Positions 45,441-54,620 are shown, counted from the first letter of the stretch. The stretch: DNA of 64,000 bases from Kineosporia sp. NBRC 101731 (GCF_030269305.1 NZ_BSTC01000009.1:124001-188000), one strand, 5' to 3'. Numbers and translations: made by a program. Notes: a model not told the origin generated them from the sequence alone.

Positions 45441-45541
45441 CGAGGAGCCGGTTTGCTCCTGGGCCTCGCGATCCGTAGTCTTTACTGCGGTGCGCCGCGT
45501 GGCATCGATATGCCTGCGTTGAGCCCTCACCCTCCAGGGTG
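45441..45541 (+). other. Structured 5' leader upstream of rplU
   Basis: The 186-bp region 45404-45589 before rplU holds small inverted repeats: AGGAGC/GCTCCT (45443-45448 with 45455-45460), GCGG/CCGC near 45487-45498, and CACCCT/AGGGTG (45528-45541). Leader structures that control ribosomal protein genes are known, but I cannot match this one to a named class. Confidence 0.3.
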
Positions 45542-45589
45542 TCGGGGAGAGAATCGCACCCCCTTGAACCGACCGGAGAGTGATTTCAC

Positions 45590-45898
45590 GTGTACGCGAT
45601 CGTCCGCGCTGGTGGCCGCCAGGAGAAGGTTGCCGTTGGCGACGTCCTCACCGTTGACAAGGTCGCTGGTGCGCCCGGTGACGCGGTGGACCTCGTCCCC
45701 CTGCTGCTGGTTGACGGCACCGACGTGACCAGCGCCGCCGACGCCCTGGCCAAGGTCAGCGTCGCCGCCGAGATCGTCGAGGCCACCAAGGGCCCGAAGA
45801 TCATCATCCAGAAGTACAAGAACAAGACCGGTTACAAGAAGCGCCAGGGCCACCGCCAGCCGCTGACGACCATCAAGATCACCGGTATCACCAAGTAG
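45590..45898 (+). CDS. rplU: 50S ribosomal protein L21
   Basis: Large-subunit protein that binds 23S rRNA. The 102-residue protein has the expected length. The N-terminus is [17 protein letters not shown]; the C-terminal L21 signature is [22 protein letters not shown] 45590 has CGGAGAG 9 nt upstream. It is followed 32 bp later by rpmA; rplU-rpmA-obg is a nearly universal bacterial order. Confidence 0.98.
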   Translation: MYAIVRAGGRQEKVAVGDVLTVDKVAGAPGDAVDLVPLLLVDGTDVTSAADALAKVSVAAEIVEATKGPKIIIQKYKNKTGYKKRQGHRQPLTTIKITGITK

Positions 45899-45930
45899 TC
45901 AACGGCTGAGCAGAAGGCAGGCAGACAGAC

Positions 45931-46185
45931 ATGGCACACAAGAAGGGCGCAAGCTCCTCCCGGAACGGCCGCGACTCGAACGCCCAGCGTCTCGGGGTCA
46001 AGCGGTTCGGTGGCCAGCAGGTCAACGCCGGCGAGATCATCGTGCGCCAGCGCGGCACCCACTTCCACCCGGGTGAGAACGTCGGTCGTGGCAAGGACGA
46101 CACCCTGTTCGCCCTGACCCCGGGCGCGGTCGAGTTCGGCCAGCGTCGCGGTCGTCGGATCGTCAGCATCGTCGGCGCCGAGTAA
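45931..46185 (+). CDS. rpmA: 50S ribosomal protein L27
   Basis: Large-subunit protein whose N-terminal arm reaches the peptidyl-transferase centre. The 84-residue protein starts [18 protein letters not shown] directly after Met, so no cleavable N-terminal extension of the Firmicutes kind is present. [22 protein letters not shown] is the family core. ATG 45931 is preceded by AGGCAGG. A terminator follows. Confidence 0.98.
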   Translation: MAHKKGASSSRNGRDSNAQRLGVKRFGGQQVNAGEIIVRQRGTHFHPGENVGRGKDDTLFALTPGAVEFGQRRGRRIVSIVGAE

Positions 46186-46212
46186 GGCTTCGGCACACAC
46201 GAGCTTTTCGCG

Positions 46213-46243
46213 AAGGGCGGGCCGGGTCTCCCGGCTCGCCCTT
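46213..46243 (+). terminator. Terminator after rpmA
   Basis: A 14-bp stem with one G-T pair (46213-46226 with 46230-46243), loop TCT, running into TTTGCC. It starts 27 nt after the rpmA stop codon. Confidence 0.85.
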
Positions 46244-46430
46244 TGCCGTTCTTCCGGCGCCGGACCAGTTCAGCATGTCGTCCTCAACAGCTCCACACGC
46301 TGCCCGGGAGATGTCCTGAACCCACCTGACCGGTGGGTAATACGACAACGTTGCACGGATCAGGAATCGCGCAGGGCCGACGACGTCCCCGGGCCAGACC
46401 GGTGTCCGTCACATGAGCTCTCAGCGAGCA

Positions 46431-46483
46431 GTCAGTTCGCGCTGGTACCCCGAACTGACCACATTCACTACGGGCGGGGTACC
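46431..46483 (+). promoter_or_regulatory. Two mutually exclusive hairpins in the obg leader
   Basis: Hairpin A pairs GTCAGTTCG (46431-46439) with CGAACTGAC (46451-46459). Hairpin B pairs GGTACCCC (46444-46451) with GGGGTACC (46476-46483). They overlap, so only one can form at a time; B ends 13 nt before the RBS region of obg. The rest of the 320-bp gap (46186-46505) holds the rpmA terminator and no gene. A regulatory switch is possible but unproven. Confidence 0.4.
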
Positions 46484-46505
46484 ACCGAAGAGAGCAGAGG
46501 CCGGC

Positions 46506-48035
46506 ATGGTGACCTTCGTCGACAGGGTCACGCTGCACGTTGCGGCGGGTAATGGCGGACACGGGTGCGCATCCGTGCACCGCGAGAAATTCAAGCCCCT
46601 GGGTGGGCCCGACGGCGGCAACGGGGGCAAGGGTGGCGACGTCACCCTCGTCGTCGATCCGCAGACCACCACGTTGCTCGACTACCACCGGTCACCGCAC
46701 CGGAAGGCGACCAACGGCAAGCCGGGCGAGGGCGACCATCGCAACGGGGCCAACGGCAACGACATGGTGCTGGGCGTCCCCGACGGCACGATGGTCAAGG
46801 ACACCGACGGCCGGGTGATCGCCGACCTGGTCGGCAACGGTGCCACCTACGTGGTCGCCGAGGGCGGCCGCGGTGGCCTGGGCAACGCCTCGCTGGCCTC
46901 GGCCCGGCGCAAGGCCCCCGGCTTCGCCCTGCTGGGTGAGCCCGGAGGCGGCGGTGACGTCGTGCTCGAGCTGAAGACCGTGGCCGACGTGGGCCTCATC
47001 GGTTTCCCCAGCGCGGGCAAGTCCAGCCTGATCGCGGCCATCTCCGCGGCCCGGCCGAAGATCGCCGACTACCCGTTCACCACCCTGGTGCCGAACCTGG
47101 GCGTGATCGAGGCCGGTGACGTGCGCTACACCGTCGCCGACGTGCCGGGCCTGATCCCGGGCGCCAGCGAGGGCAAGGGTCTGGGCCTGGAGTTCCTGCG
47201 GCACGTCGAGCGCTGCGCCGCCCTGGTGCAGGTACTGGACTGCGCCACCCTGGAGCCCGGCCGCGACCCGCTCACCGACCTCGACGTGATCGAGGCCGAG
47301 CTGGACGCCTACCCGGTCGAGCCGGGCACGCTGCCGCTCAAGGAGCGCCCGCGCCTGGTGGTGCTGAACAAGGTCGACGTGCCCGAGGCCCGGGAGCTGG
47401 CCGAGATGGTCAAGCCCGATCTCGAGGCCCGCGGCCTGAAGGTGTTCATCGTCTCGACGATCGCGCACGAGGGTCTGCGTCAGCTCACCTTCGCGATGGG
47501 CGACCTGGTGGCCCAGGCCCGTGCCGACGCCGGCCCGGTGGAGGCGCCCCGCGTCATCATCCGCCCGGTCCCGGTCGCCGAGAAGGACGCCTTCGACGTG
47601 ACCCGCGAGAACAGCGCCGACGGCCCGTTCTTCCGGGTGCGCGGTTCCAAGCCGGAGCGCTGGGTGCGTCAGACCGACTTCGCGAACGACGAGGCCGTCG
47701 GCTACCTCGCCGACCGGCTCGCCCGTCTCGGTGTGGAGGACGCTCTGGCCTCGGCCGGTGCGGTCGCCGGCGCCACGGTGGTCATCGGTGGCGACGACGG
47801 GGTGATCTTCGACTGGGAACCGACGATGATCGCGGCCGCCAGCGCGGCTTCCCCGCGGGGTACCGACATCCGCATCTCGGGCACCGATCGGCCCACCCGG
47901 TCGATCAAGCGCGAGGAGTACGAGATGGCGCGTACGGCGAAGCAGGACGCCCGCGAGGAGCTCGCCGAAGAGCGTCGTGCGGGTCACTGGGTCGACCCGG
48001 CCCAGCTCGAGGACGCGTCGGAAAAAGACGCTTAG
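46506..48035 (+). CDS. obg: GTPase Obg/CgtA
   Basis: Ribosome-associated GTPase in 50S assembly and stress/development control. The 509-residue protein has an N-terminal glycine-rich Obg fold (1-158; [28 protein letters not shown]), a G domain with G1 GFPSAGKSS (from residue 166), G2/G3 [12 protein letters not shown] and [17 protein letters not shown]4 NKVD, and a C-terminal OCT domain (about 345-430). The extra ~70 residues at the C-terminus are usual in actinobacteria. ATG 46506 has AGAGG 5 nt upstream. Its stop codon is inside the left arm of a strong terminator. Confidence 0.97.
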   Translation: MVTFVDRVTLHVAAGNGGHGCASVHREKFKPLGGPDGGNGGKGGDVTLVVDPQTTTLLDYHRSPHRKATNGKPGEGDHRNGANGNDMVLGVPDGTMVKDTDGRVIADLVGNGATYVVAEGGRGGLGNASLASARRKAPGFALLGEPGGGGDVVLELKTVADVGLIGFPSAGKSSLIAAISAARPKIADYPFTTLVPNLGVIEAGDVRYTVADVPGLIPGASEGKGLGLEFLRHVERCAALVQVLDCATLEPGRDPLTDLDVIEAELDAYPVEPGTLPLKERPRLVVLNKVDVPEARELAEMVKPDLEARGLKVFIVSTIAHEGLRQLTFAMGDLVAQARADAGPVEAPRVIIRPVPVAEKDAFDVTRENSADGPFFRVRGSKPERWVRQTDFANDEAVGYLADRLARLGVEDALASAGAVAGATVVIGGDDGVIFDWEPTMIAAASAASPRGTDIRISGTDRPTRSIKREEYEMARTAKQDAREELAEERRAGHWVDPAQLEDASEKDA

Positions 48036-48098
48036 TCCTTCTCGTGATCAGGCAGACCTTCCCCGCACCGGGGAAGGCCTGCCTGATCACGGACTAAG
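48031..48098 (+). terminator. Large terminator hairpin after obg
   Basis: A three-tier stem: CTTAGTCC 48031-48038 with 48091-48098, CGTGATCAGGCAG 48043-48055 with 48079-48091, and CCTTCCCCG 48057-48065 with 48069-48077, loop CAC. The obg stop codon (48033-48035) lies within it. AAAACTGG follows; there is no T run on this strand, but both strands could use it. Confidence 0.85.
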
Positions 48099-48133
48099 AA
48101 AACTGGTTTGACCGAGGTAGTAGGACTGAGTTC

Positions 48134-49267
48134 GTGGACGGTCTGGAAGAGCGCCGGCAGCGGATCACCGCGGCCGGGCGCATCGTGGTCAAGGTCGGGT
48201 CGTCGTCGCTGACCTCGGTGGACGGCGGTATCGACGCCGGGCGTATCGAGCAGCTGGTGGGGGTCCTGGCCCGGCACCGGAGCTCCGGGCAGGAGATCGT
48301 GCTGGTCTCCTCCGGCGCCATCGCCGCCGGTCTGGCTCCCCTCACCCTGGCGAAGCGGCCGAAAGACCTGGCCACCCAGCAGGCCGCCGCGAGCGTGGGC
48401 CAGGGTCTGCTGATGGCCCAGTACACCGCCGCCTTCGCGCGTCGCGACCTGACCGTCGGCCAGGTGCTGCTCACGGCCGAGGACGTGATCCGGCGCACGC
48501 ACTACGCGAATGCCCGCCGCACCCTCTCCCGGCTGCTCGGCCTGGGTGTGGTGCCCGTGGTCAACGAGAACGACACGGTGGCGACCGCCGAGATCCGGTT
48601 CGGTGACAACGACCGGCTCGCCGCTCTGGTCGCTCACCTGGTGCGGGCCGACGCCCTGCTGCTGCTCTCCGACGTCGACGCCCTCTACGACGGTCCGCCG
48701 AGCCGGCCGGGAGCCCGGCGCATCGAGTACGTCGGCGGCCCGGCCGACCTGGAGGACGTCGAGATCGGCTCGGTCGGCAGCAGCGTCGGCACCGGCGGCA
48801 TGGTGACGAAGGTGGACGCCGCCCGCATCGCCAGTGCGGCGGGCATCTCCACCTTGCTCACGTCTGCGGCGAACGCGGGGGAGGCCCTGGCGGGCAAGGA
48901 CGTCGGCACCTGGTTCGAGGCACGTGGCGGCCGGACCGCGAGCCGGCTGCTCTGGTTGCGGCACGCCGCCCGGCCCACCGGCCGCCTGATGCTCGACGAG
49001 GGCGCCGTGGCGGCGGTGGTGCAGCGCCGGATGTCGCTGCTGCCGGCCGGGGTGGTGAAGGTGGACGGCCGCTTCACTGCCGGTGACGCGATCGATCTGG
49101 TGAACCCGCATGGCACCGCGATAGCTCGAGGCCTGGTCAACTTCGACTCCGCTGAGCTACCGGCGCTGCTCGGACGATCGACCCGTGACCTGGCCGCCGA
49201 GATGGGGCCCGACTACGCCCGGGAGATCGTGCACCGCGACGACATCGTGCTTCTCGGTCGTCGCTGA
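48134..49267 (+). CDS. proB: Glutamate 5-kinase
   Basis: First step of proline biosynthesis: ATP plus L-glutamate to gamma-glutamyl phosphate. The 377-residue protein has an amino-acid-kinase domain (RIVVKVGSSSLTS, VLVSSGAIAAGL, VVNENDTVAT, FGDNDRLAALVA, GGMVTKVDAARIA) and a C-terminal PUA domain (about 285-365, GVVKVDGRFTAGDAIDLV). GTG 48134; the RBS is weak (AGGA). Obg-proB-proA is conserved in actinobacteria, but here an extra small gene separates proB and proA. Confidence 0.97.
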   Translation: MDGLEERRQRITAAGRIVVKVGSSSLTSVDGGIDAGRIEQLVGVLARHRSSGQEIVLVSSGAIAAGLAPLTLAKRPKDLATQQAAASVGQGLLMAQYTAAFARRDLTVGQVLLTAEDVIRRTHYANARRTLSRLLGLGVVPVVNENDTVATAEIRFGDNDRLAALVAHLVRADALLLLSDVDALYDGPPSRPGARRIEYVGGPADLEDVEIGSVGSSVGTGGMVTKVDAARIASAAGISTLLTSAANAGEALAGKDVGTWFEARGGRTASRLLWLRHAARPTGRLMLDEGAVAAVVQRRMSLLPAGVVKVDGRFTAGDAIDLVNPHGTAIARGLVNFDSAELPALLGRSTRDLAAEMGPDYAREIVHRDDIVLLGRR

Positions 49268-49272
49268 TCATC

Positions 49273-49298
49273 ATCTGCCCGCCTGATAAAGGGCAGAT
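49273..49298 (+). terminator. Hairpin after proB
   Basis: ATCTGCCC (49273-49280) pairs with GGGCAGAT (49291-49298) across a 10-nt loop, 6 nt after the proB stop codon. There is no T run. Confidence 0.5.
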
Positions 49299-49375
49299 CA
49301 TCTGCCCCGCGGCTATTCGCGCACACCACTCAATCAGGCCGCCCTGATGTGCTGATCCTACGAATTCCGCGGTTC

Positions 49376-49873
49376 ATGGCCGATTCCCAAGACGTTCGCG
49401 TCGGCATCTGCTCAACTAGAGGTGTGTCAATCGGATCACGTCGCGACGTCCCCTCCACGTCGTGCGTGCGGCGGGCCGCTCTCGAGCAGCAGCCGTACAT
49501 CGCCCGCGCGCAAGACGCCGAAAGTGCTCGCGACCTGTGGTTCGTCACGGTCACGGTCGGCGGCGGCGCCCTCGCTCAGGACGAGGTTCGTGACGCGCTG
49601 GAACGGCTGAGCGTGGAGCGAGCCTTCGTCGTCAGCATCCGCTACGACCGCAACCATGCCCAGGTGCGCTACTGGGACGAGTGCGGCGACGCCGCAGAAG
49701 CCACTCATCAGGCGCTGTCCCTGTGGGGCGGCGACGAGGTCTTCGCCGAGCTGCCCGGCTGGCGGGTGAGCGGCCTGGAGGTCGTCGACCTGGTCACCGC
49801 CCAGCAGCAGTGGGACCACGACACCCACCCCCGCGTCTACGCACTCGGCGAGATCGTCCCCTTCGACGACTGA
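49376..49873 (+). CDS. Hypothetical protein between proB and proA
   Basis: 165 residues from ATG 49376; the frame is open from GTG 49349 and another GTG is at 49424, and none of the three has a convincing RBS, so the start is uncertain. The conserved-looking core is ARDLWFVTVTVGGGALAQDEVRDALERLSVERAFVVSIRYDRNHAQVRYWDECGD-like in order, a beta-alpha-beta pattern, with a second part WRVSGLEVVDLVTAQQQWD. Similar small proteins of unknown function occur in actinobacteria. The first ~45 residues have a different composition and may not be translated. Confidence 0.65.
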   Translation: MADSQDVRVGICSTRGVSIGSRRDVPSTSCVRRAALEQQPYIARAQDAESARDLWFVTVTVGGGALAQDEVRDALERLSVERAFVVSIRYDRNHAQVRYWDECGDAAEATHQALSLWGGDEVFAELPGWRVSGLEVVDLVTAQQQWDHDTHPRVYALGEIVPFDD

Positions 49874-50037
49874 CACTTTGCCTGATCACGAAAGTTCGGA
49901 CGGGGGCACGCACTGCTTGAGGACGCGTCACCGCACCGGTTCGCATGGTCACCACTGCGGTCCGTCCGTGGGGAGGGTCGGCCGGATGTTGCCCGGATCC
50001 GGTCGGTCGCCTGTGTGGAGCCCATTAGAGTGGCCTG

Positions 50038-51369
50038 GTGAGCACGACCATCGAGCCCGCCGCCGCGACGTCGCCCGACGACGGCCCGAACGCCGGCGCA
50101 GACCCTGTGCGCGACGCCGTCCGTGAGGTCGCGGGTCGCGCCCGGCAGGCCGCGCGCGCCCTGGCCACCGCCCCGCGCGAGCAGAAGGACGGGGCGCTGA
50201 CCGCCCTGGCCGAGGCGCTGGTGACGAACACCGGGCGCATCATCGCGGCGAACACCGAAGACCTGGAGCGGGGTGAGCGCACCGGTCTGGCCCCGAACCT
50301 GGCCGACCGGTTGCGGCTCGACGCTCCCCGCATCGCCGCGATCGCCCAGGCGGTGAACGACATCGTGCGCCTGCCTGACCCGGTCGGTGAGGTGGTGCGC
50401 GGTTCCACCCTGCCGAACGGGCTCCACCTGCGGCAGGTGCGGGTGCCGATGGGCGTCATCGGCATGGTCTACGAGGCCCGGCCCAACGTCACGATCGACG
50501 CCGCCAGCCTGGCGCTGAAGAGCGGTAACGCGGCGGTACTGCGGGGTGGCTCGGCGGCGGAGAGCACCAACACCGTGCTGGTCGAACTGATCCGGGGTGC
50601 GCTGGAGAGCGTGGGTCTGCCGGCCGACGCCGTCGCCACCATCGACCCCTGGGGTCGCGAGGGTGTGCAGCACCTGATGCGTGCCCGCGGCCTGGTCGAC
50701 CTGCTGGTGCCGCGCGGTGGTGCCGGGCTGATCCGCACCGTGGTGGAGAACTCCACGGTGCCGGTGATCGAGACCGGCACCGGTAACTGCCACGTCTACG
50801 TCGACGCGTCCGCCGACCAGGCGATGGCCCTCGAGGTCCTGATGAACTCGAAGATGCGGCGCACCAGCGTCTGCAACGCCGCGGAGACCCTGCTCGTGCA
50901 CGCCGACGTGGCCGGTGACTTCCTGCCGGCGGCGCTGACGGCTCTCGACGGGGCCGGTGCGAAGGTCCACGCCGACGCCCGGGCGCTCCAGGCGGCGACG
51001 GCCCTGGGGATCAAGGCCGAGGCCGCCACCGAAGACGACTGGTACACCGAATACCTGGCCGCCGAGATCGCGGTACGGGTGGTGGAGAACCTCGACGAGG
51101 CGATCGCACACATCCGTACCTACTCCAGCGGCCACACCGAGGCGATCCTGACCTCCGACCTGCGCTCGGCCACTCGCTTCACGGCCGAGATCGACTCGGC
51201 CGTGGTCGCGGTGAACGCGTCCACCGCGTTCACCGACGGGGCCCAGTTCGGGCTCGGCGCCGAGGTCGGCATCTCCACCCAGAAGCTCCATGCCCGCGGC
51301 CCGATGGGTCTCGCCGAGCTGACGTCCACCAAGTGGATCGTCACCGGTGACGGCCAGACACGTCCCTAG
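50038..51369 (+). CDS. proA: Gamma-glutamyl phosphate reductase
   Basis: Second step of proline biosynthesis: NADPH reduction of gamma-glutamyl phosphate to the semialdehyde. The 443-residue protein is an aldehyde dehydrogenase-fold enzyme. Motifs: VPMGVIGMVYEARPNVTIDAA, KSGNAAVLRGGSAA, and catalytic Cys279 in MRRTSVCNAAETLL; C-terminal HTEAILTSD and GAQFGLGAEVGISTQKLHARGP. The GTG at 50038 is the start; no clear RBS precedes it. It is separated from proB by one small gene and about 160 bp containing a TTTGCCTGATCA motif. Confidence 0.97.
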   Translation: MSTTIEPAAATSPDDGPNAGADPVRDAVREVAGRARQAARALATAPREQKDGALTALAEALVTNTGRIIAANTEDLERGERTGLAPNLADRLRLDAPRIAAIAQAVNDIVRLPDPVGEVVRGSTLPNGLHLRQVRVPMGVIGMVYEARPNVTIDAASLALKSGNAAVLRGGSAAESTNTVLVELIRGALESVGLPADAVATIDPWGREGVQHLMRARGLVDLLVPRGGAGLIRTVVENSTVPVIETGTGNCHVYVDASADQAMALEVLMNSKMRRTSVCNAAETLLVHADVAGDFLPAALTALDGAGAKVHADARALQAATALGIKAEAATEDDWYTEYLAAEIAVRVVENLDEAIAHIRTYSSGHTEAILTSDLRSATRFTAEIDSAVVAVNASTAFTDGAQFGLGAEVGISTQKLHARGPMGLAELTSTKWIVTGDGQTRP

Positions 51370-51384
51370 AGGAGTATTGATCGC

Positions 51385-52080
51385 ATGGAGGCGACCGAGG
51401 TCCGCAAGCTCACCGAGCTGGAGGAACGGCACTGGTGGTACCGCGAGCGCAGGCACCTGCTCGCGAAGGCCGTCGCCGACCTGACGCCCGGCCGGGCACT
51501 GGACGTTGGCGCTGCGGGTGGCGGTAACACCCGCGTGCTGCAGTCTTTGGGCTGGCAGGCGTCAGCCCTGGAGTACGGCCCGACCGGCGCGGAAGTATGT
51601 GCCGCGCGGGGCATTCCGGTGCTGCGTGGCGACGCGACCGCGCTGCCGCTGGCCCCGGGCAGTCTCGACCTGGTGGTCGCGTTCGACGTTCTCGAGCACC
51701 TGGACGACGACAAGGCCGCCGCCGGTGGCGTTTTCGACGCACTGAAGCCGGGGGGTAGTTTCCTGGTGGCGGTGCCGTGCGACCCGAAGCTGTGGTCGGC
51801 GCACGACGACGCGGTCGGTCACGTGCGCCGTTACACCCGGCCCACGCTCACCGATCTGTTGCAGGGCGCGGGTTTCCAGCTTGAACCGATGACCAGCTGG
51901 AACGTGCTGATGCGTCCGCTGGTGAGTCTGCGCCGCCGCAGCAGCACCGGCAGTGACCTGGACGACCCGTCGGCGCTGCTCAACAACGCGCTGCGGGCCG
52001 TCATCACGCTGGAGCGCTACCTGCCGGTTAAGCAGCTGCCCGGCGTCACCCTGCTGGTGCGGGCCAAACGACCGCGGTAA
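51385..52080 (+). CDS. Class I SAM-dependent methyltransferase
   Basis: A 231-residue protein with the SAM-binding loop ALDVGAAGGGNTRVL (around residues 38-52) and the following acidic strand end (ALEYGPTGAEV), motif II LDLVVAFDVLEHLDDD and LKPGGSFLVAVPCD. The N-terminus LEERHWWYRERR is typical of methyltransferases acting on lipid/quinone or surface-glycan substrates (WWxxxRR motif). ATG 51385 is 15 bp after proA. Convergent with the STAND regulator, overlapping it by 35 bp. Substrate unknown. Confidence 0.9.
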   Translation: MEATEVRKLTELEERHWWYRERRHLLAKAVADLTPGRALDVGAAGGGNTRVLQSLGWQASALEYGPTGAEVCAARGIPVLRGDATALPLAPGSLDLVVAFDVLEHLDDDKAAAGGVFDALKPGGSFLVAVPCDPKLWSAHDDAVGHVRRYTRPTLTDLLQGAGFQLEPMTSWNVLMRPLVSLRRRSSTGSDLDDPSALLNNALRAVITLERYLPVKQLPGVTLLVRAKRPR

Positions 52081-54571
52081 CGCCGAGCGCAACCAGGAGA
52101 GGGGGGCCCTGCGGATCGCGCAGGGCCACCAGCGTCATGGCCTGCTCGTAGCGGTCCCCGGCCTGTTCGGCCGCCTGCAGGGCGTCGGTCAGCACGGCCG
52201 TCGCCTCGTCGTGCGCGCCGTGGGCCCACAGCACCTCGCCGAGTTCGCGGCGGGCACCGATGTGGGCGCCGCCCTCACCGAGCCACCCGGCCAGGGCCAC
52301 CGCCTCGCGGAGGTGGCCGATGGCGGCATCGAGGTCGCGGCGCCGGGCGAGCACCAGACCCAGGCCGCGCAGGGCGTCGATCCGGCCTACCGGGTAAGCG
52401 ATTTCGTCGGCGATCCGGAGTGCCAGACGGAACGACGCCTGGGCCTCATCGAGGTGCCCGAGGCGTTCCTGCGCCAGGCCGAGATTGGCCAGTACGGCGC
52501 TCTCACCGGCTCGGTCGCCGAGGCGACGCTGAATCGCCAGGCTGCGATCCAGTGCGGTCAGGGCCGGTTCGGGCTCACCCCGGTACAGCAGCAGCGCGGC
52601 CAGGTTGTTCAGGGCCTTGCCCAACCCGACCTGATCCCCGATCTCCTCCAGCAGTGCCACCGCCTGCCCGTGACAGGCTGCGGCGCGCGGGTAGTCGCCG
52701 AGTCGACGGTGCACGATGCCCAGACTGAACAGGGTCGAGCCCTCGCCGCTGCGTTCGCCGACGGCCCGGTGCAGGGCCAAGGCCTGTTCCAGGGCCTGGC
52801 GGGCCTGGGGGTAGCGGCCGCACCGCCAGTGGATGATCCCGGTGTTCTGCAGCGCCCGGCCCAGCCCGGCGTCGTCCCCGGCCTCGGTGAACAGGTCGAT
52901 GGCCAGCTGGTGTTCGCCCAGCGCCCGGTCGAACGATCCGCGCCGCCGGTGCACCAGGCCCAGACGGTCCAGCGCGCCCGCCCGCACACCCGCGTTCTGC
53001 CCGCCCGCCTGGAATGCCAGACCGTGCAGCATCTCCGCGTCGTCGTAGTGAGCTCCGGCATCGAGGAACGGTGCGAGGATTCCGGACAGTTCCACCGCAT
53101 GTCGCCCCGAGGCCTGGGCCACGGCCATCAGAGTGGCACGCTCGGTCGAGAGCCACTGCTGACCGCGGTTCTTCGGATCGGCCCGGGCGGAACTGTAGGT
53201 GGCGGCCGATCGGGCGTCACGGCAGCAGAGGTCGAACAGGCGGGTACGGGCGGCCATGCCGTCCGTGCCGTCCGGGCCGTCGGGGCCCGACGACAATTCG
53301 CAGGCATACCCCCTCAGTAGGTCATGCATCCGGAATCGGCCACCCGGAAGCCTTTCCAGTAGATGGCTGCGGGTCAGGCCATCCACGGCGGCCCGGACGG
53401 TGCGCAGGTCGCAGTCGAGCAGTGCGGCACATCCGGCCAGCTGGAAGTGAGGGCCGGGATGCAGGCCGAGCCGACGGAACAGTAACGCCGACGCGGGGTC
53501 CAGGTGCTCGTACGACCAGGAGAACACCGTGCGCACGCCGTCCAGGAGATCCCTCGCCTGGAGTTCGTCCACCAGGTCGGCGAGCGACTCCTGCGGCCGG
53601 GACGTGATCAGTTCGGCCGCGATCCGCAGCGCCAGGGGCAGCCGCGCGCAGGCGCCGATCAGCGCCGCGACCGGCCCGGGCTCCGCCGGCACCCGGTCAC
53701 CGACCAGGGCCGACAGCAGCTCCCGGGCCTCCTCGTCCGTCATCAGGGAGACCTCGAAGCGCTCGGCGCCGTAGCGCACCACCAGTTCACCCAGGGCATC
53801 GCGGCTGGTGACCACCGCCGCACATCCGGGGTTCCCGGGCAGGAGGTCGTCGACCTGCTCCGCGGTGCGGGCATTGTCGAGGAGAACCAGGACACGCTGA
53901 TCAGCCAGCAGCGACCGGTACAGCGCCGCGCGTTCGCGGGTGCCCTCGGGAACTGCCACGGTGGCGGGGGACAGGGCCCGGATGAACTCACCCAGCACAT
54001 CGTGCGCGGCCACCGTCGGACCTCGGTGATAACCGTGCAGGTCGACGTACAGGGTGCCGTCCGGGAACCGGTCGGCCCGCCGGTGCGCCCACTGCCGGGC
54101 CAGCGACGTCTTGCCCACTCCGGCGGTGCCGGTGAGCACCCCGATCGGCACCGCCGTGAAGGGTTCCGGCCGCAGCAGCGCGTCCAGACCGTCGATCAGC
54201 GCGTCCCGGCCGATGAAACCGTTCACGGCCGAGGGCGCCTGGCGGAGTGTCGCGGCCGGGGTCACCGGGCGGGTCGGGATGACGGACGCCGGTGGGCCGC
54301 CGTCGGGGGGCTCGTCCCCGGTGGCGCGTAACCACATCTGGTGGAACGGCTCCGGGTCTGCTCCGAGGGCCTCGACCACCAGCTCGAGCAGGCCCCAGCG
54401 CGGTGGGCGGGGCTCGGAGAACACCGCGGAGACCGTGGTGCGGCTGCAGCCCACCTCCCGGGCCAGATCGCGCAGGCTGGGGCGCCCGGCCCGGTGGTGC
54501 GCCTCGTGCAGGGCCCGGGACAACGTGCGCAGATCGCCGGGCGGCAGTTCCGGCCTGGCCAGGACGCCCAT
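52046..54571 (-). CDS. STAND regulator: HTH - NB-ARC ATPase - tetratricopeptide repeats
   Basis: An 841-residue signalling regulator. The N-terminal HTH of XRE/LacI-like type is at about residues 32-55 (SLRDLAREVGCSRTTVSAVF). The NB-ARC ATPase has Walker A GTAGVGKTS (Gly148-Ser156), Walker B VLVLLDNA (about 227-234), the sensor VVTSRDALG and GLPL-like LPLALRIAAEL. A winged-helix part (YEHLDPASALLFRRLGLHPG) and C-terminal TPRs (about 470-820; repeats such as RALQNTGIIHWRCGRYPQARQALEQALAL, SLGIVHRRLGDYPRAAACHGQAVAL) follow. ATG at 54571 has GGAGA 5 nt upstream. It lacks the BTAD and SARP DNA-binding domains. It is divergent from the small-protein/matrixin pair and is the likely regulator of that unit. 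Confidence 0.9.
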   Translation of the reverse strand: MGVLARPELPPGDLRTLSRALHEAHHRAGRPSLRDLAREVGCSRTTVSAVFSEPRPPRWGLLELVVEALGADPEPFHQMWLRATGDEPPDGGPPASVIPTRPVTPAATLRQAPSAVNGFIGRDALIDGLDALLRPEPFTAVPIGVLTGTAGVGKTSLARQWAHRRADRFPDGTLYVDLHGYHRGPTVAAHDVLGEFIRALSPATVAVPEGTRERAALYRSLLADQRVLVLLDNARTAEQVDDLLPGNPGCAAVVTSRDALGELVVRYGAERFEVSLMTDEEARELLSALVGDRVPAEPGPVAALIGACARLPLALRIAAELITSRPQESLADLVDELQARDLLDGVRTVFSWSYEHLDPASALLFRRLGLHPGPHFQLAGCAALLDCDLRTVRAAVDGLTRSHLLERLPGGRFRMHDLLRGYACELSSGPDGPDGTDGMAARTRLFDLCCRDARSAATYSSARADPKNRGQQWLSTERATLMAVAQASGRHAVELSGILAPFLDAGAHYDDAEMLHGLAFQAGGQNAGVRAGALDRLGLVHRRRGSFDRALGEHQLAIDLFTEAGDDAGLGRALQNTGIIHWRCGRYPQARQALEQALALHRAVGERSGEGSTLFSLGIVHRRLGDYPRAAACHGQAVALLEEIGDQVGLGKALNNLAALLLYRGEPEPALTALDRSLAIQRRLGDRAGESAVLANLGLAQERLGHLDEAQASFRLALRIADEIAYPVGRIDALRGLGLVLARRRDLDAAIGHLREAVALAGWLGEGGAHIGARRELGEVLWAHGAHDEATAVLTDALQAAEQAGDRYEQAMTLVALRDPQGPPLLVALGVTAVVWPAPAG

Positions 54572-54580
54572 CGGTTCTCC

Positions 54581-54620
54581 GATCGGTCAGGGTCCGTCAG
54601 CCTTCGTCAGGTTCCGTCAA
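54581..54620 (+). promoter_or_regulatory. Four 10-bp direct repeats in a divergent promoter region
   Basis: Four consecutive decamers, GATCGGTCAG, GGTCCGTCAG, CCTTCGTCAG and GTTCCGTCAA, share the core T-N-G-T-C-A at exact 10-bp spacing, one helical turn. A -10-like TAACGT is at 54639-54644, 18 bp after the last unit, so the fourth repeat overlaps the -35 position. Arrays of this design are known for SARP-type activators. They lie between the STAND regulator and the small-protein/matrixin pair, and are candidate binding sites for the former. Confidence 0.65.
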
